Assembly (NCBI GenBank): GCA_036898135.1
Contig: CM072515.1
Span: 53,658,236 to 53,722,235, forward strand
Reading direction: 5' to 3'
DNA length: 64,000 nucleotides
DNA from: Oncomelania hupensis
Taxonomy: Eukaryota; Mollusca; Gastropoda; Littorinimorpha; Pomatiopsidae
This document shows, piece after piece, positions 26,667-44,704 of the stretch. The translations under genes were made by a program, and so were the position numbers. The notes beneath the pieces are model-generated. The model was not told the origin of the DNA and did not search any database. It saw nothing but the letters and a program-made list of their open reading frames with translations. Numbering within the stretch: the stretch's first letter is position 1; each line of letters opens with the position of its first letter.

Positions 26667-28373
26667 ACAATGACGCACAAATACATGTGAAATAGAAGTG
26701 TATACTAGTATATATTATAATAATAGATTGTGTAGTGTGATTTGGCTTCAATGAAAATCAAACAAACAATAACATAGTATTATGCGCAAAGCTGTTTTGC
26801 CAACTTGCAAGAAAACTTGTCATAACACACTAATACATTTTGGGAAATACAATAAAGTACCATAAAAAATAAAAATTACAAAAGATAACAATTAAAACTA
26901 TGTTCAACTTCATTTAAACCCCGATTTTGTAAAAATTGCAATAAATAAAACTTGCAATAACTTGTCTTAAATGTCAGAAATATTTTCAAAAGTTACAAAT
27001 ATAAAAAATTATTTCATAATAATCGTATAATAACGGAAATATAGCATTTAATCTATTCTGATTTCTGGTTAATCAAACGGAAATTTAGCAGTTAATCTTT
27101 ATTCAATGTATACAATAGGTGTTATCCTAAATTTTAGGGAAAAATGTACTACAGTTCAAGATCTTTTAGGTGCAATAATGTTGAACGAAATAACCAAATA
27201 GCACTATACAAGAAAATGTATTTACCAAGAAGACTGTAACATTCAAACTATCTTTGTTGATCTTTGATGATCAAAGGGTAATACTGTTTTAAGAGATTTT
27301 AGTGCAAAAACTACGAGAGCCCTTGCCTAGGAGTTTAACGATATCAGTACTGTCACTACATTACAGCGTCTTATATTAAAAATCAAAATAGCCCATCTAA
27401 AGAAATGCATGAAAAATAACCCATTAAAAATGAATCTTCTCATTAATATATACATGTATAATTTATAGTAATAATAATATATATTTTTTCATATTAGGCC
27501 TACATATATACGTGCAATTTATTTAATAAACAAACTGTATGAAAACAAAAGCTTTAAGAAATGAACAAGGCTTTAAGAAAATTATTATTTAAAAAGCTCC
27601 CGACAAGGCGTCAAGGGCGCCGATAGAGATGGAAAATATGTTTTTTCCTTACAAAACTGTTATATATTACAGTCTCCGTACCATTGTCAACACAAATTTT
27701 CCTTTAAATCTGGAATAAAGATTTGACTGGACGTAAAACTAGTTTAAATATGTTAATTTATCAAACCATGCATTAGTACGTCATGATGACAAAATTGAAC
27801 TGAGTCTTATATTGAATGTCACACCAGAACTACTAGGTATACGCGAAAGAACACATTCGTCATAAGCATATGCACATGCATTAACGATTTGGCTTTTAAA
27901 TAAGTATTTGGGATAGAAATGAAAGTATTTGACATGAAAGAAAATAGTATATAACGTACACTAGCTTATATTACAATGACGACATCAAAGAAAAATACTG
28001 CTTCACAAAGACAACAAAATATATTTTGATAGGCGTAAAATAATCACGCACGACTTCAGCGGACGATTATACGTTTTCATGTACGTCATTACATACGTTT
28101 AAATGCATGATTCAAGGTACGGTCCATTATAAGTTAATACATACGTTAAAATGTAAACTTTTTAAACACGTAAAGTGTACCATTATTATACGGTAAATTA
28201 GTTCTGTACGATTGTAATATTATACGTTTTCATATTGTTTGGCACGACAATCAAGAATGTTTCAGTAATTAAAATGAACCTAATCGTTTGCTTCATTAGA
28301 CGTGCATACTTACGGACGCACAGAAATAGATATGCACAAACAGCAGACGGGCACAGTTATACACAAATACGCC

Positions 28374-28376
<3 letters not shown>
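26667..28376. other. AT-rich gene-poor DNA
   Basis: No open frame, RNA or repeat is recognised. Base composition is strongly AT. Confidence 0.6.

Positions 28377-28444
<68 letters not shown>
28377..28444. repeat. (CT)n microsatellite
   Basis: About 34 CT units. Confidence 0.97.
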
Positions 28445-28448
<4 letters not shown>

Positions 28449-28770
28449 GCATATACTCAGGATAAAAAGCATTAATAATTCTGAATAGTTTTTGCAGTGA
28501 AAACTACAATATTACAAATTCACACAATCAAATAAAAAATAGTTTTTAAAACAAAATACCGCGGACTTAAGATATTGGATATTTTAGGGTACACTGTCTT
28601 TCCTGCTTTGGAATTAATAAACCCGATTATTACTATTAGGGGTGGAAAGACACCAACGTAATCTCAATGTAGCCTACATGTATATGCTCACAGATAGTAC
28701 ACATTATAACAAACATAAAGCGTAAACCCAATAACATAATAGGCAGACAGTATCATAAACAAACAAAGTT

Positions 28771-28916
28771 AAGAAGAGATTCCTATCCTATCCTATCCTG
28801 TCCCGTAACCCGGAGGTCGTAGGGGCACTACAGATGATCGTTTAACCAGCATACTCCATCTTTCTCTGTCCTCAGCAGCCCTGATGGCTTCGCTCAGTGT
28901 CACTGAAGAAGAGATT
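28771..28916 (-). mobile_element. RTE-like copy 7 with intact 11-bp target duplication
   Basis: A 124-bp insert (28782-28905) begins, on the plus strand, with the TATCC tail and ends within the terminal coding segment (CTTCGCTCAGTGTCA). It is bracketed by perfect copies of AAGAAGAGATT at 28771-28781 and 28906-28916. This fixes the 3' end of the family at the GGATA tail and shows a 5'-truncated, target-primed insertion. Confidence 0.93.
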
Positions 28917-30980
28917 ATCAACAGAAAATATCGCTGTCGAAGTTCAAAAGGGTTTGCTCAAATACAGTTTGCTGGTTCTGGTTTGAGCGCGGGGAACAAT
29001 ATTAAAGCGGAAATTCTAATTTAAAAACTGTCTTAACACAAACAACGTGGATGGAAACGGGTACAAGCGGCTACAGTTTTCCCTAAAGGACAGTCCTCCT
29101 CTTAACTACTGTAAATAATGAGATTATGTTTAACAGATGGGCGTAGTTGGCTTCTGGTTTATCTTTGTTTCACGTGGTGTGACCTAGTGTCAAACTAGTA
29201 ACAATGTTTAATAAATGCAACCAACCAACGCACAATCTTGCGCAACAAATAACGGAGATATTAAAGATCTATAAAAGTTTTAGCAGCAAGTTCACGTTTT
29301 CTGTCCAGGAAGGAAACAAATCCTAGGAAAATAACAGGCCCTTGCGTACTGGCAGCGATTTGTTTGCTAAAAATGCAACAAGCTATCACGAGTTACTTTA
29401 TTTATTGTGGCTATAGTTCAAAAATAAAGTTATTTTGAATAAATATGTTCAGATTATAATTAAAATGATTACGCAAAATGATTGAGCTTCAAAAATTATT
29501 ATAACCAATAATAAAAATGTGTCTTTATATAGCGGTGGCAGAAACAGGCAAAAGTCTAAGCGCAGCTTAAATGCAATATGTTCTGATGGTAGAAATTATT
29601 ACAGCCTGATTGGCTTGTGATAATTACGACAACCAATCATAAAATTCATGACACTTTGTGATGGAAGTAGGTCTAACAGGCTATAAAATAATAACCGGTC
29701 ACTGCGATAAAAAAAAAAGTGTTCTAACAGATAGTACGCAAATCGATTAAGCAATACGATTGGCTTGCAAAAAGTATACTATCCAATGAAATACTGCACA
29801 TGCTGTGGCTAAGTAGAATAGCATTGTCGCAACAAATGGTCACTGAGATTCTGGAAAAAGTCACTAATTACAAAGCGAAAAATCAATAGTTATAGACTAA
29901 CAAAAACAAATATTTCTAAAATTCAAACATTTTCGCAACAACAGATCGATGAGGTTAAAATAAAAAACTATGCGATAATATAAATAACAAAATGAAAACG
30001 AAGAAGCAGAATTTGGGAATACTGAGTAAAAAAGAAAAAAACAAACACACATTGTATTGACGTGTGTAAGGTCGTCGTTTGTTGTTTTCTTTTCCTTCCA
30101 AGATCAACATCTGTATTTGCCTAGAAAGTAGTAAAGGTTTGTAAATAGTCCACACAAAAATAATACTACTAAAAAATAATATATATATCGTAAGATCCAT
30201 ATTTGCCTAGAGGAGTGCAGCAAAAATAAGATCACTGTGAGGATTTAAAAAAAAAGAGTTCAAAAACACGATTTGCATAGCGTTTTGACTACCAAAAAAA
30301 AAAAACAACCTTTCTGTGAAAGGGTCACTGTAAAATGAAGTTTTGAAGGTAATCTTGACCCGCGCCTAGAAAAAAAAAAACACCCAGAGATAATACAAAC
30401 AATTATTGTATAATCTACACGTTCATAGTGATTTGCAAAAGTAAGTTACAGTATAGTAACATTTCTTCCAAATTATTAGTTACATGTCTATCTGTGTATG
30501 AGCAGCTATGTTAAATTCGCAATAGAAACAATTTCCAAAAAGACGACGAGAAAATACCTGTGTAAATAGAGTACCTGCGTGTTCAGCATACTATATACAT
30601 TTGCAGCCAGGCTTTGCGCTGAATCAGTTATCTTGTTACATTGTTTTTCTGGGGAACCGAAACAAAATTATTAGCAAAATATACGAACCGTACATATGGG
30701 TTGTTACTTCAAGATCCAACAATAAAGATGTAATCCTTGTTTGCCCCTTGTGGAGTGTGGAAGATAAACAACATTATGAAAATAAATGCACCAGTTGCAG
30801 ATTATAGAAACAATAATAAATATTCAACAAGTAGAAACATAACATAATTAATAGTGTTAACAGAATTAGCCTACGCCCTTCCTTACTAGTATGAATGTAC
30901 ACAGTTTTTATGTTATTGGTTTGCCTCCCAAAATATATAGCATGAACTAAACGTTGATTTAAACGACAATTTTTTATGAA
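28917..30980. other. AT-rich gene-poor DNA
   Basis: Short A-runs only. Open frames are below 85 codons with no recognisable sequence. Confidence 0.55.
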
Positions 30981-31190
30981 TTAGTTAGTTAGTTAGATAG
31001 CTATTCATTGCTTACAGGGTCCAGCTGACTGCAAAGAGCCGAATCGGGACCACAAAATCAGGACCACAACTTGCTTGAAAGAGAACTCGCCCATGATCTC
31101 TATAAAAGAACTGCTGAAACAACACTAGTGGTAACACAGAAGGCACTCCACGAGCCGGTCACTTTACAATAAAGGCATATCACCCATATC
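30981..31190 (-). mobile_element. AACT-tailed family, 3' fragment
   Basis: On the minus strand it ends GGACCCTGTAAGCAATGAAT and then (AACT)n, seen on plus as TTAGTTAGTTAGATAGC. It carries AGAGCCGAATCGGGACCAC and the GAGCCGGTCACTTTACAATA segment of the longer copies. Confidence 0.75.
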
Positions 31191-31875
31191 CAACTTTGTA
31201 TTTGCAGCAAGGTTAATTTTAAAATTGGTTTTTATGTCCGCGCTGCTATATTGCCACTTTGCAGCAAAGGACAATTCAATAAATTATATTGCGAAACACA
31301 ACACACGCTGAATATCTTCCTAAACAAATTTATGCCAAACTACTGAAGTAAACTAAAAACTCTAACCGTTCCGAACTCAAACCTAGCCGTTTGTTACGGC
31401 CAATAATGTGTGGTTTTCTAAGATCCTTTTTTCTAATTAAAAAAACAACAACTATTTATTATAAGCACGAAATGCAAACTGATTGAGGTGATGCGGGTTT
31501 TATGTCTACTTATTTAAACTTTTCAGAGACTATATGTTGTTATCCCCCATTTATAAAACTAGGTAAAACAATGGCTATTTGAAACAATCGTATTTACAAG
31601 GCTAACATTGCACACATGTATTGGAAATTCACTGCTGTCTATGTAGACGAACGTACGGGATTGCTATGAAATAACAACTGCAACTGTTAAAAGAAGTTTA
31701 TATCTATGTATTATTTGGACAAAATGCGCCAAGTGTTCTTTAATTATAATGCAATTTTAACTGTTTAAAACCAGATTTCCAGATAATCAAACCTGATTTC
31801 AGAATAATAAACGCCAACACGAAGCATCGAAACCAAATGCCCGAGTGCTCACAAAAACATTAATGCGAATTAACC
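31191..31875. other. AT-rich spacer
   Basis: Nothing recognisable. Confidence 0.5.
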
Positions 31876-32400
31876 CGTTAGTTAGTTAGTTAGTTAGTCA
31901 GTCATTGTTTATAGGATCCAGAGGAATGCAAAGACCCGAATCAGGACGACATCTTGGTGGAAAGAGGGCTCACCCATGATCCATAAAAAAGATGTGCTGA
32001 AACAATCTTAATGGTAACACCGAAGGCACTCCACCAGCCGGTCACTTTACAAGAAAGACATCCCACGCAGTGGACGCTGATGCTGTACTCTAATTTATCG
32101 AACCCCCGTTTACAAAAACAAAATAAAATATAAACATCGTTATAAAATATTAACAAAACACATACATATAAAATGCCTACATTGCTAAATAATAACACCA
32201 TAGACAGCCCTAGTGACCATTTGGCAGAAAACGTCCAATATCCCTAAAAACTGACCCAACAGACCTCATACACAAATGAGGAGCTTTGGGAGAGTTTTGA
32301 AGAAAAAAGATAGGTGATTGGTCTAGCGAAGAAGACAGTAGTTTAATAGAACAGATTAGGAACGAGAAAGAACAAATGAGAATGACAGAAACTTAAAGCA
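31876..32400 (-). mobile_element. AACT-tailed family, about 525-bp copy
   Basis: Starts on plus with GTTAGTTAGTTAGTTAGT (the tail) and contains CGAACCCCCGTTTACAAAAAC, ATGCCTACATTGCTAAATAA and GACCATTTGGCAGAAAACGT, matching the reverse of 19480-20000 and 54345-54860. Two neighbouring copies (30981 and 31876) have the same orientation. Confidence 0.75.
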
Positions 32401-37295
<4,895 letters not shown>

Positions 37296-38123
37296 CTACA
37301 CCCAGTTCTCAGACCTACTGCTGGTGAAGGAGCCACTACGACTGCCACTGCCCCCTACAGAAGCAACCGCCGAGGAAGGAGCGTGTCGCGGTGAGTTCCG
37401 CACCTCTTCCTGCGACATCAGTCCGGTGACGGGGATAGGGGGCAGGGGAGGGGGAAGCTGGGAGTGCGCGTGCATCATGCAAGCGCTGCAGTTGTCGTTC
37501 ATGTGCTGCTGCATGACATAGTGACCCCCCCTGGGCGTGACCTCCTCGTAGTGGCCCGAGACTTGTCCGATAGAGCCGTTGTACAGTGAGCTCCCTGTTG
37601 ACAGGCTCTCGTTCACGCGCTCGTACGTCCCGCTACTGCTGACCGGCACCTCGTACGAGTCGCCACCACGTGTCAACATCGCGTCGCCCGCAAGAGCTGT
37701 GTTGATGTGACCATTAGCACGCAGCATGGCGTCCCACCGCGCGTCCTCGCGCAGCACCGCGTCGATCCGCGGGTCTATGCCGGCGCGCAACGGCGTGCCA
37801 CCTCCGCCGTCTATAGATTCTCCGCCCGCCCGGAGAGACGACGGCGTGGAGGCGGAGACGTGCGTGCAGCACGGCGAGGCCGTCTTAGAGGGTGACCTCC
37901 CGAACCTCGCCACGTAGTCCAAGTCCCGGCTGCTCGGCAACCGCTCGAACTTCTCCGCTTTCTTGTCCGGCATGGCGAACAACAGCTTTTCCCAGAACCA
38001 GGGATCGTCCACGCGGAGGTAGGTTCTGGTCCTGGTGTACAGCTTGAGCGTGTTGTCCAGCTTCTTGTGGTCCAGGTCAGGCATCAGGATCAAGATCACG
38101 CGGTTCCGCTTCTCAGCCAAGAC
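37296..38123 (-). CDS. TLR exon 14: TIR second half and cytoplasmic tail
   Basis: Acceptor TTATCAG|GTCT. Continues with [17 protein letters not shown] and TIR box 3 [10 protein letters not shown] (1132-1141), then a 220-residue tail with a Gly-rich run, YEVP (1249), YERV (1259), YEEV (1284) and PPPLPPIP (1316-1323). TAG stop at 37298-37296. GC content is far above the flanks. Confidence 0.96.
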   Translation of the reverse strand, partial: VLAEKRNRVILILMPDLDHKKLDNTLKLYTRTRTYLRVDDPWFWEKLLFAMPDKKAEKFERLPSSRDLDYVARFGRSPSKTASPCCTHVSASTPSSLRAGGESIDGGGGTPLRAGIDPRIDAVLREDARWDAMLRANGHINTALAGDAMLTRGGDSYEVPVSSSGTYERVNESLSTGSSLYNGSIGQVSGHYEEVTPRGGHYVMQQHMNDNCSACMMHAHSQLPPPLPPIPVTGLMSQEEVRNSPRHAPSSAVASVGGSGSRSGSFTSSRSENWV

Positions 38124-38467
38124 CTGATAACACAATAGTGTGTTAAATACGCGCAGTCAGTGCATAGTTAGTATATTTAAGAATAGATTCAAATTGTTGA
38201 TAAAAAAAAAAGTTGAAGATTTGCCTGTAACCGTTAGGTCCTAAGCGTTACGAAATCAATATTTAGTCTTTCCTAAACCACGTAATTATGCAAGCCTTAG
38301 GAACGTCCCTTTTCAGGGACCCGTTTGTTTTAGGGCGGTTTCCATCTCTCCTTTATTCATGTACATGTTACGATTCTCAAGACAGCCATGTTCTCACTGG
38401 CTGCTTGTTGGACTGTGATGATTGTAGATTAATGATTGCTATTATCTGCATTTGTAAATGAATGTCG

Positions 38468-38554
<87 letters not shown>

Positions 38555-40319
38555 GTAATAATAATAAAAAAAAAAAATAATAATCGATGCTATATACGCG
38601 CTTTACCCCAAATTACCATTTAAGCTCAAAGCGCGGCGATCTATATCAACATACACGCTCACATGTATCTCCAACTCTCACACACACAACACACTTCTAT
38701 CACTCAAACATGTGGTGTAAAAGCCGGGAGATCGATATAGATATAATAGATATAGATATAATAGATATAGATATAATAGATATAGATATAATAGATATAG
38801 ATATAATAGTGCCAAGCAAATCTTCACTTCTGATTTGTATTCTGTTTGCGCACTACTATGGATCTTTGCGCCAAAGATGACTGTCATTGTCGTACATTTT
38901 TCAGCAACAACAGGCCATAATCAGTATTGTAAATTCTATTAAATATATTGATCAGACGTGTATCTTCCATCCAGCTTCCTCTAATAGGACCCTTATGTAA
39001 AAATTAACAAATAGGCCTACCTACATCAATAAAAGAAATAATTCACATGAAAACAAACCAGAGCAAATTTGTAAATGTATAAAGTTTGACGAAAACGGGA
39101 ATTCTCACCTGTTGATGAGCGGTTTGGAACTCGAACTTGCACCATTCTGAATTGAGGAAGTTGTTGGAGACCAGCAGGATGACCCTCTTGCTGCTTTCCA
39201 CGCTGCGGACGATGGTCTCGGCGATGGAGGCTCCAATGGGGAAGTCTCGATAGTGCAGACACAACCTAAACCGCTTGTAGCCGTTCTCTAAGCGTGGAGC
39301 TAGTTCTTGCACGACGAACTCCTCATCCATGCTGCTGTACGACACGAAAGCGTCGTACGGGCGATCCGTTTCCTCGTCAGCGACCATAGCACCACCTTCC
39401 CCGTTTCGCCCTCGTGGCATGTGTCGCCGTGGCGTCGTTTTGTGCAAGCGCCAGCCGAACTTGGTGAAGCACCACACTTCCAGGAAGTGTCGGTTGATGT
39501 AAACGAGAACGAGCGTGGAGAGGACGACGACGGAAGCGACGGAGACAGAGATGAGGAGGGGTAGCTGGTGTTTGGGGAAAGGCGCGGCTCGGTGGGTAGA
39601 GGGTTGGGAGGCGTTGAGCAGGATGTCGGTCAAGTTTGAATCCACGCCGCATGAGTGTATGGGTAAGTTTAACACCGGCGTCCCGTTGACTCTCATGCTC
39701 TCTTCCATCCCGTTACTGCCTCTGTGCCCGTACACCGCTGACGTGACAGTCCCTCCGTCAAAGTCGTAACATCTCAACTGCTTTAAATCCTGCACCACGC
39801 TGCTGTTAGCTACGAACTGGAACAAGGCACAGGTGAAGTTGGCCGCGCACGACCACAGGTTATCCTTCAGCCTGAGAGACGTCAGAACCCCCATCCCAGT
39901 GAAATCCGCGAAAGACAACGTAATGAGTAAATTCCTCTCCAGATTCAACACCCTCAGTTTCTTCATGGCAGCAAAGGCGCCTGGCTCCACGAAGCTGATT
40001 TCGTTGTCCTGAAGGTACAGTTCCTCCAGGTTGTCCAGGTCCAGGAAGATGTTCTTGTATAGCAGACTGACGGCGTTCTTTTCCAAATGCAGCACCTGCA
40101 AAACAACAAAGCGCGCCATGCGAAATGTCCCTAATAGGTTAAATCCTAAATACAAAGCTCTAGTCGATCACACACCCACACTCACACCCACATCCGACCA
40201 CGCACACTCAAACACAAACACACACAAGACAACACACACACACAACACACACACACTAATATATATATGCGTTTGTATACAGCTGAAGCGATCAATGAGC
40301 AAGCTAAATCGGGTCACAT

Positions 40320-40395
<76 letters not shown>

Positions 40396-40701
40396 GGCGT
40401 CGTCGTCAACTGCTCTACTCCTCCTCCTCATCATCATGATCACCACCACCACAACTATCCTCTTCTATCTCCTCCCCCTCCTGCTCCTCTTCTTCCTCCT
40501 CCTCCACATCATCATCACCTTCAATCCCATCAAGCCGCGGAAGGTGAGGTTCTCCATGTGGTGGATGTCGCTGTTGTTCAGTCTTAACGTCGTGACATGA
40601 CCCTGACCTAGAAAGGCCATGGAGGTCAAAACTCCCAAATTGTTTCCATCGAGATACAGCTCGGTGGCTTGCTCTGGAATGCCTGTAATAATAATAATAA
40701 T

Positions 40702-40772
<71 letters not shown>

Positions 40773-40798
40773 TGATGACGACCATGATGATGATGATG

Positions 40799-40887
<89 letters not shown>

Positions 40888-43506
40888 TTATTACCAAATT
40901 AAAGCCAGTTTGCCGAAAGGAACTCTGACGAATACGTCACACACATACATTCACTGAATCCCAATCAACCCACCCCTCTCCCCTCTCTTCCCCCGCAACC
41001 CCACGCACAAACAAATTTTCATGCTTATAGTGGAATTGAAACTATTATGACATATACGTAACTTGTACCGGTAAATGTTCAAAGATAAAAGCAATCAAAA
41101 CGATGTTTACAAGATACTACGCATAAAAATCACAAAAAAGTAATCATAGAAATTGACATTTTTAAAAAGTGAAAAACGAATAAAAACAGCAAAGAATGGA
41201 TGAAAAAAAAATTTAAAACAAAAAATAACTGGAAAGACTGACATAAAGCAAATAAATACGCTTAACTAAACAAAGAGTTTAGATTTGTTCCATCAGTGAG
41301 AAAGTTTAGGTAGAAATAAAAATATGAACGGAAAGATGACGTAAGCTAGTCTAAAAATAAACATGGAATATGTAAACAACACAGAAACTTGAGAATTGGA
41401 AAAAGTATAAATACAAATAAAAATACGAAATGACAGGGGACATAAAGCCTAAAAATTAAACACGGATGTATGCAAGCAAAACAGAGACTTGAGTTTTTAC
41501 CAGCAGGGAGAAAGTCGAGGTCAGCCTTGGCACAGTTGACACGGTTGAGAGAGAAGCGGCTGTCGCCGATGAAGCACGTGCACTTAGCTGGACACACGCT
41601 GTTGCAGTTGCAGCTGTCGAACCCGCAGCACAAACACTCCGGACCGCACTTTCGGCTAAAAACAGACAGGGCAGAATGAATGAACATTGATAGGACGGCC
41701 TACTAACGCCAAAACCGAGAGTTACCATTATCATGAGATTATAGAATTTAACACGTGGTCTGTGTAATTTACAGAGATACCGGTAATCCACAGTGTTAAT
41801 TAATAATTATAAGTATTTTCGCCTTCCTAGCGCCAAAACCTGATAATTACAAATATTGTAGGAAAATTACAATTATAAAGTGATAATTACAATTAAAATT
41901 GCAAAATTACAAATTTCTTTGCGTGATCATGTTTAATTTTCAGTTTTGGCTCTAGCAATCCGTCTAAAAATGGGCCAACACCGAAAAATGTAATTTTCAC
42001 TTGGTAATTATAATTTTTACGTGGTAATTGTAAACATGTCGTTGATATTTGTAATTATCACATGATATTTGTAATTATTAGGTTTTGTTGCTAGTAGGCG
42101 GTCATAATGTAAATTGCACAGAACACGTGTTAATTACTATTATCACTGATACCTGTAAATGCACGATTTGGCGCTAGTAGGTCGCCTTAGTTAGAATTAA
42201 GCATGATCACGTAAAAATTGTAATTATGAAGTGAAAATTGTAATTATTATGTGATAATTATAATTTTCGGTTTTGGCGTATTTCCTGGCCGATTGCTAGA
42301 GCCCAAACTGAAAATTAAAACATGATCACCCGAAGATATTTATAATTTTTCGATGATAATTGTAATTATCCCTTGATAATTGTAATTATCAGATGATATT
42401 TGTAATTATCTCATGATATTTGTTATTATCAGGTTTTTGGCGCTAGTAGGCCGTCATACATTGAGGCTTAGAGTCCATACCCGCCATTGGCGATATGGCA
42501 GAGGTGGCTAACCATCCCAGGGAAGAAGTGGGTAGGGTCCTAAATGAACGCTGAACCACCAGATCAATCATACTGCTAAAATGGACAGTGAAAAATGTCC
42601 ACTTTTATCTTGCCCACCGCAGGTATCGAACCTAGGTCATCGGGGTACCAGGCGAACGCTCTACCACTGAACTACGTCGGTGGGTCATCATGCATAGAGG
42701 ATATCTTCTTTTAAACCCCATTGAACAGGCTACAGCAGCGCTACATTTGGCGGTAAGACTTACATCATTAAAATTATAGTTAGTAACTGCCGTTGTCCAA
42801 CCTGCAGCCCTCGTACTGCACTACGCATTTCTGGCTAAAATGTAATAGCAATGCCAATAGAATGTTTTACTTCTTCTGAGCTATGGAAAACTGGAATAGG
42901 TAATTGTCAGCTGGAAATTATGTTCGGAATCAGAACTGAAGGAGATGAATTCTCCGAAATATTTTCGAATAATTTGATGTTCTGTGTTATTTTTCTTTTT
43001 TTTATTATGAGAAATTATTAGTTGTTTTTTGTGTGTGTGTTTTAAAAAAAATCGGAAGGTTCCTCTATCTTATATTTCCTACAATAAAAAGCTGTATACT
43101 TCACTTCATCGCTAAAACTACATTGCAATTTCGTACCAAAAGAAAGAGCCGTGCTTTCTTCCAGGTGACCAACACCAACCTACCTGTAGGGACAGAGGAA
43201 CTCCTGGCGGTAGGCCTCGCCCAGTGTGACGTCACCTCCTGTCCGGTTACTGCCCACGAAAGTCGTGTGACAGACAAGCGCCTCCAGATCAGCGAACTGG
43301 AATCAAATACAGATACAGATACAGATACACATTGACATTACTGGACTTTTCGCTCCAAACTGGATTGATTCATCACTAAAGTACAACAAAGCGTGGCACC
43401 CCAAAATGAGCACCGAACTGCAGGCACACACACAGGTTTCATCTAAAATCCCTTTGGTCAATACTCGATAAATGAAACAAACAACAAACACACAAATGTA
43501 AACACA

Positions 43507-43586
<80 letters not shown>

Positions 43587-44511
43587 ATCCTACTACTACT
43601 ACTACAACTACTACTACCCTACTACCACTACCACTACTTCTTCTTTTTCTTCATCATCATCATCAATCATTGATCATCATCAATTTTCATCATCAGCAAT
43701 CATTATCATCAATAATTGATCATCATCAATCATCATCAATTTTCATCATCATCAACCATCATCAATCTTCATCATTATCATCATCATCATCATCATCGTC
43801 ACCACCACCTACCTGTGGCAGAGGGACCACAGTGTTAGGTATAAGTCCTAGACTCCAGTCCTTCAGCCAGCCCAGGTCACAGTCACACCTTAGGGGGTTG
43901 CCTCGCAGGTAGAACACTGGGGGTGAATACACCTGTACAACACATTATACAACAGCCTACTCAACACAGCACAGTACCCACAATATTGAACCCATCTGAA
44001 GTAAATGCATTTATTTTTTTATATCTAATAATTTTTTTTTTACATATTGTAACATCAGTCATTTTGGCCGAAGAAGGTGGTCAGATGAGCACGGAGAGAA
44101 ACAGGAGTTTATAGCAGAACTGGGGTTTGGTAATACTGTCTTTCATTAACACTTGTATGTTACATAGTGTAGCATAGACTAGATCAATGAAACAATAAAT
44201 GCTGCTTCTTAACGACAAAAACACAGAAGAGTTACAATAATTTAAATAAAGGTAGAAACTATATATGAACCTTGTTGGTGATGTTGTTGCTGTTATTGTT
44301 GTTGATGTTGCTGTTGTTTTTGTTGTTGTTATAAATGGTCTTATACCTAAAAATGTTTGTCTCTAAATTATCTTGTTTTCTATAACACATTTGTTGCAGT
44401 AAAAACAGTAACTATTATAACACACTGTATTACTAATAATAGTTAATTATTTTAAAACACAACAACAACAACAAAAACTTAAAGCTTGCTCTAAGCGCTC
44501 GCACGCACGCA

Positions 44512-44543
<32 letters not shown>

Positions 44544-44607
44544 CACCCACACACACACACACCCACTCACACACACACACACGCACCCACACCTACACAC
44601 ACACACA

Positions 44608-44704
<97 letters not shown>

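Noticed and set aside
37324..37917. Plus-strand open frames opposite TLR exon 14
   Set aside because: Shadows of a GC-rich coding exon; the minus strand has the TIR motifs and correct splice signals.
42613..42684. 72-nt tRNA-like sequence as a working tRNA gene
   Set aside because: The acceptor stem pairs perfectly, but the D-arm spacer is three bases too long, the T stem is short and the anticodon stem has a mismatch; a SINE head or pseudogene is more likely.
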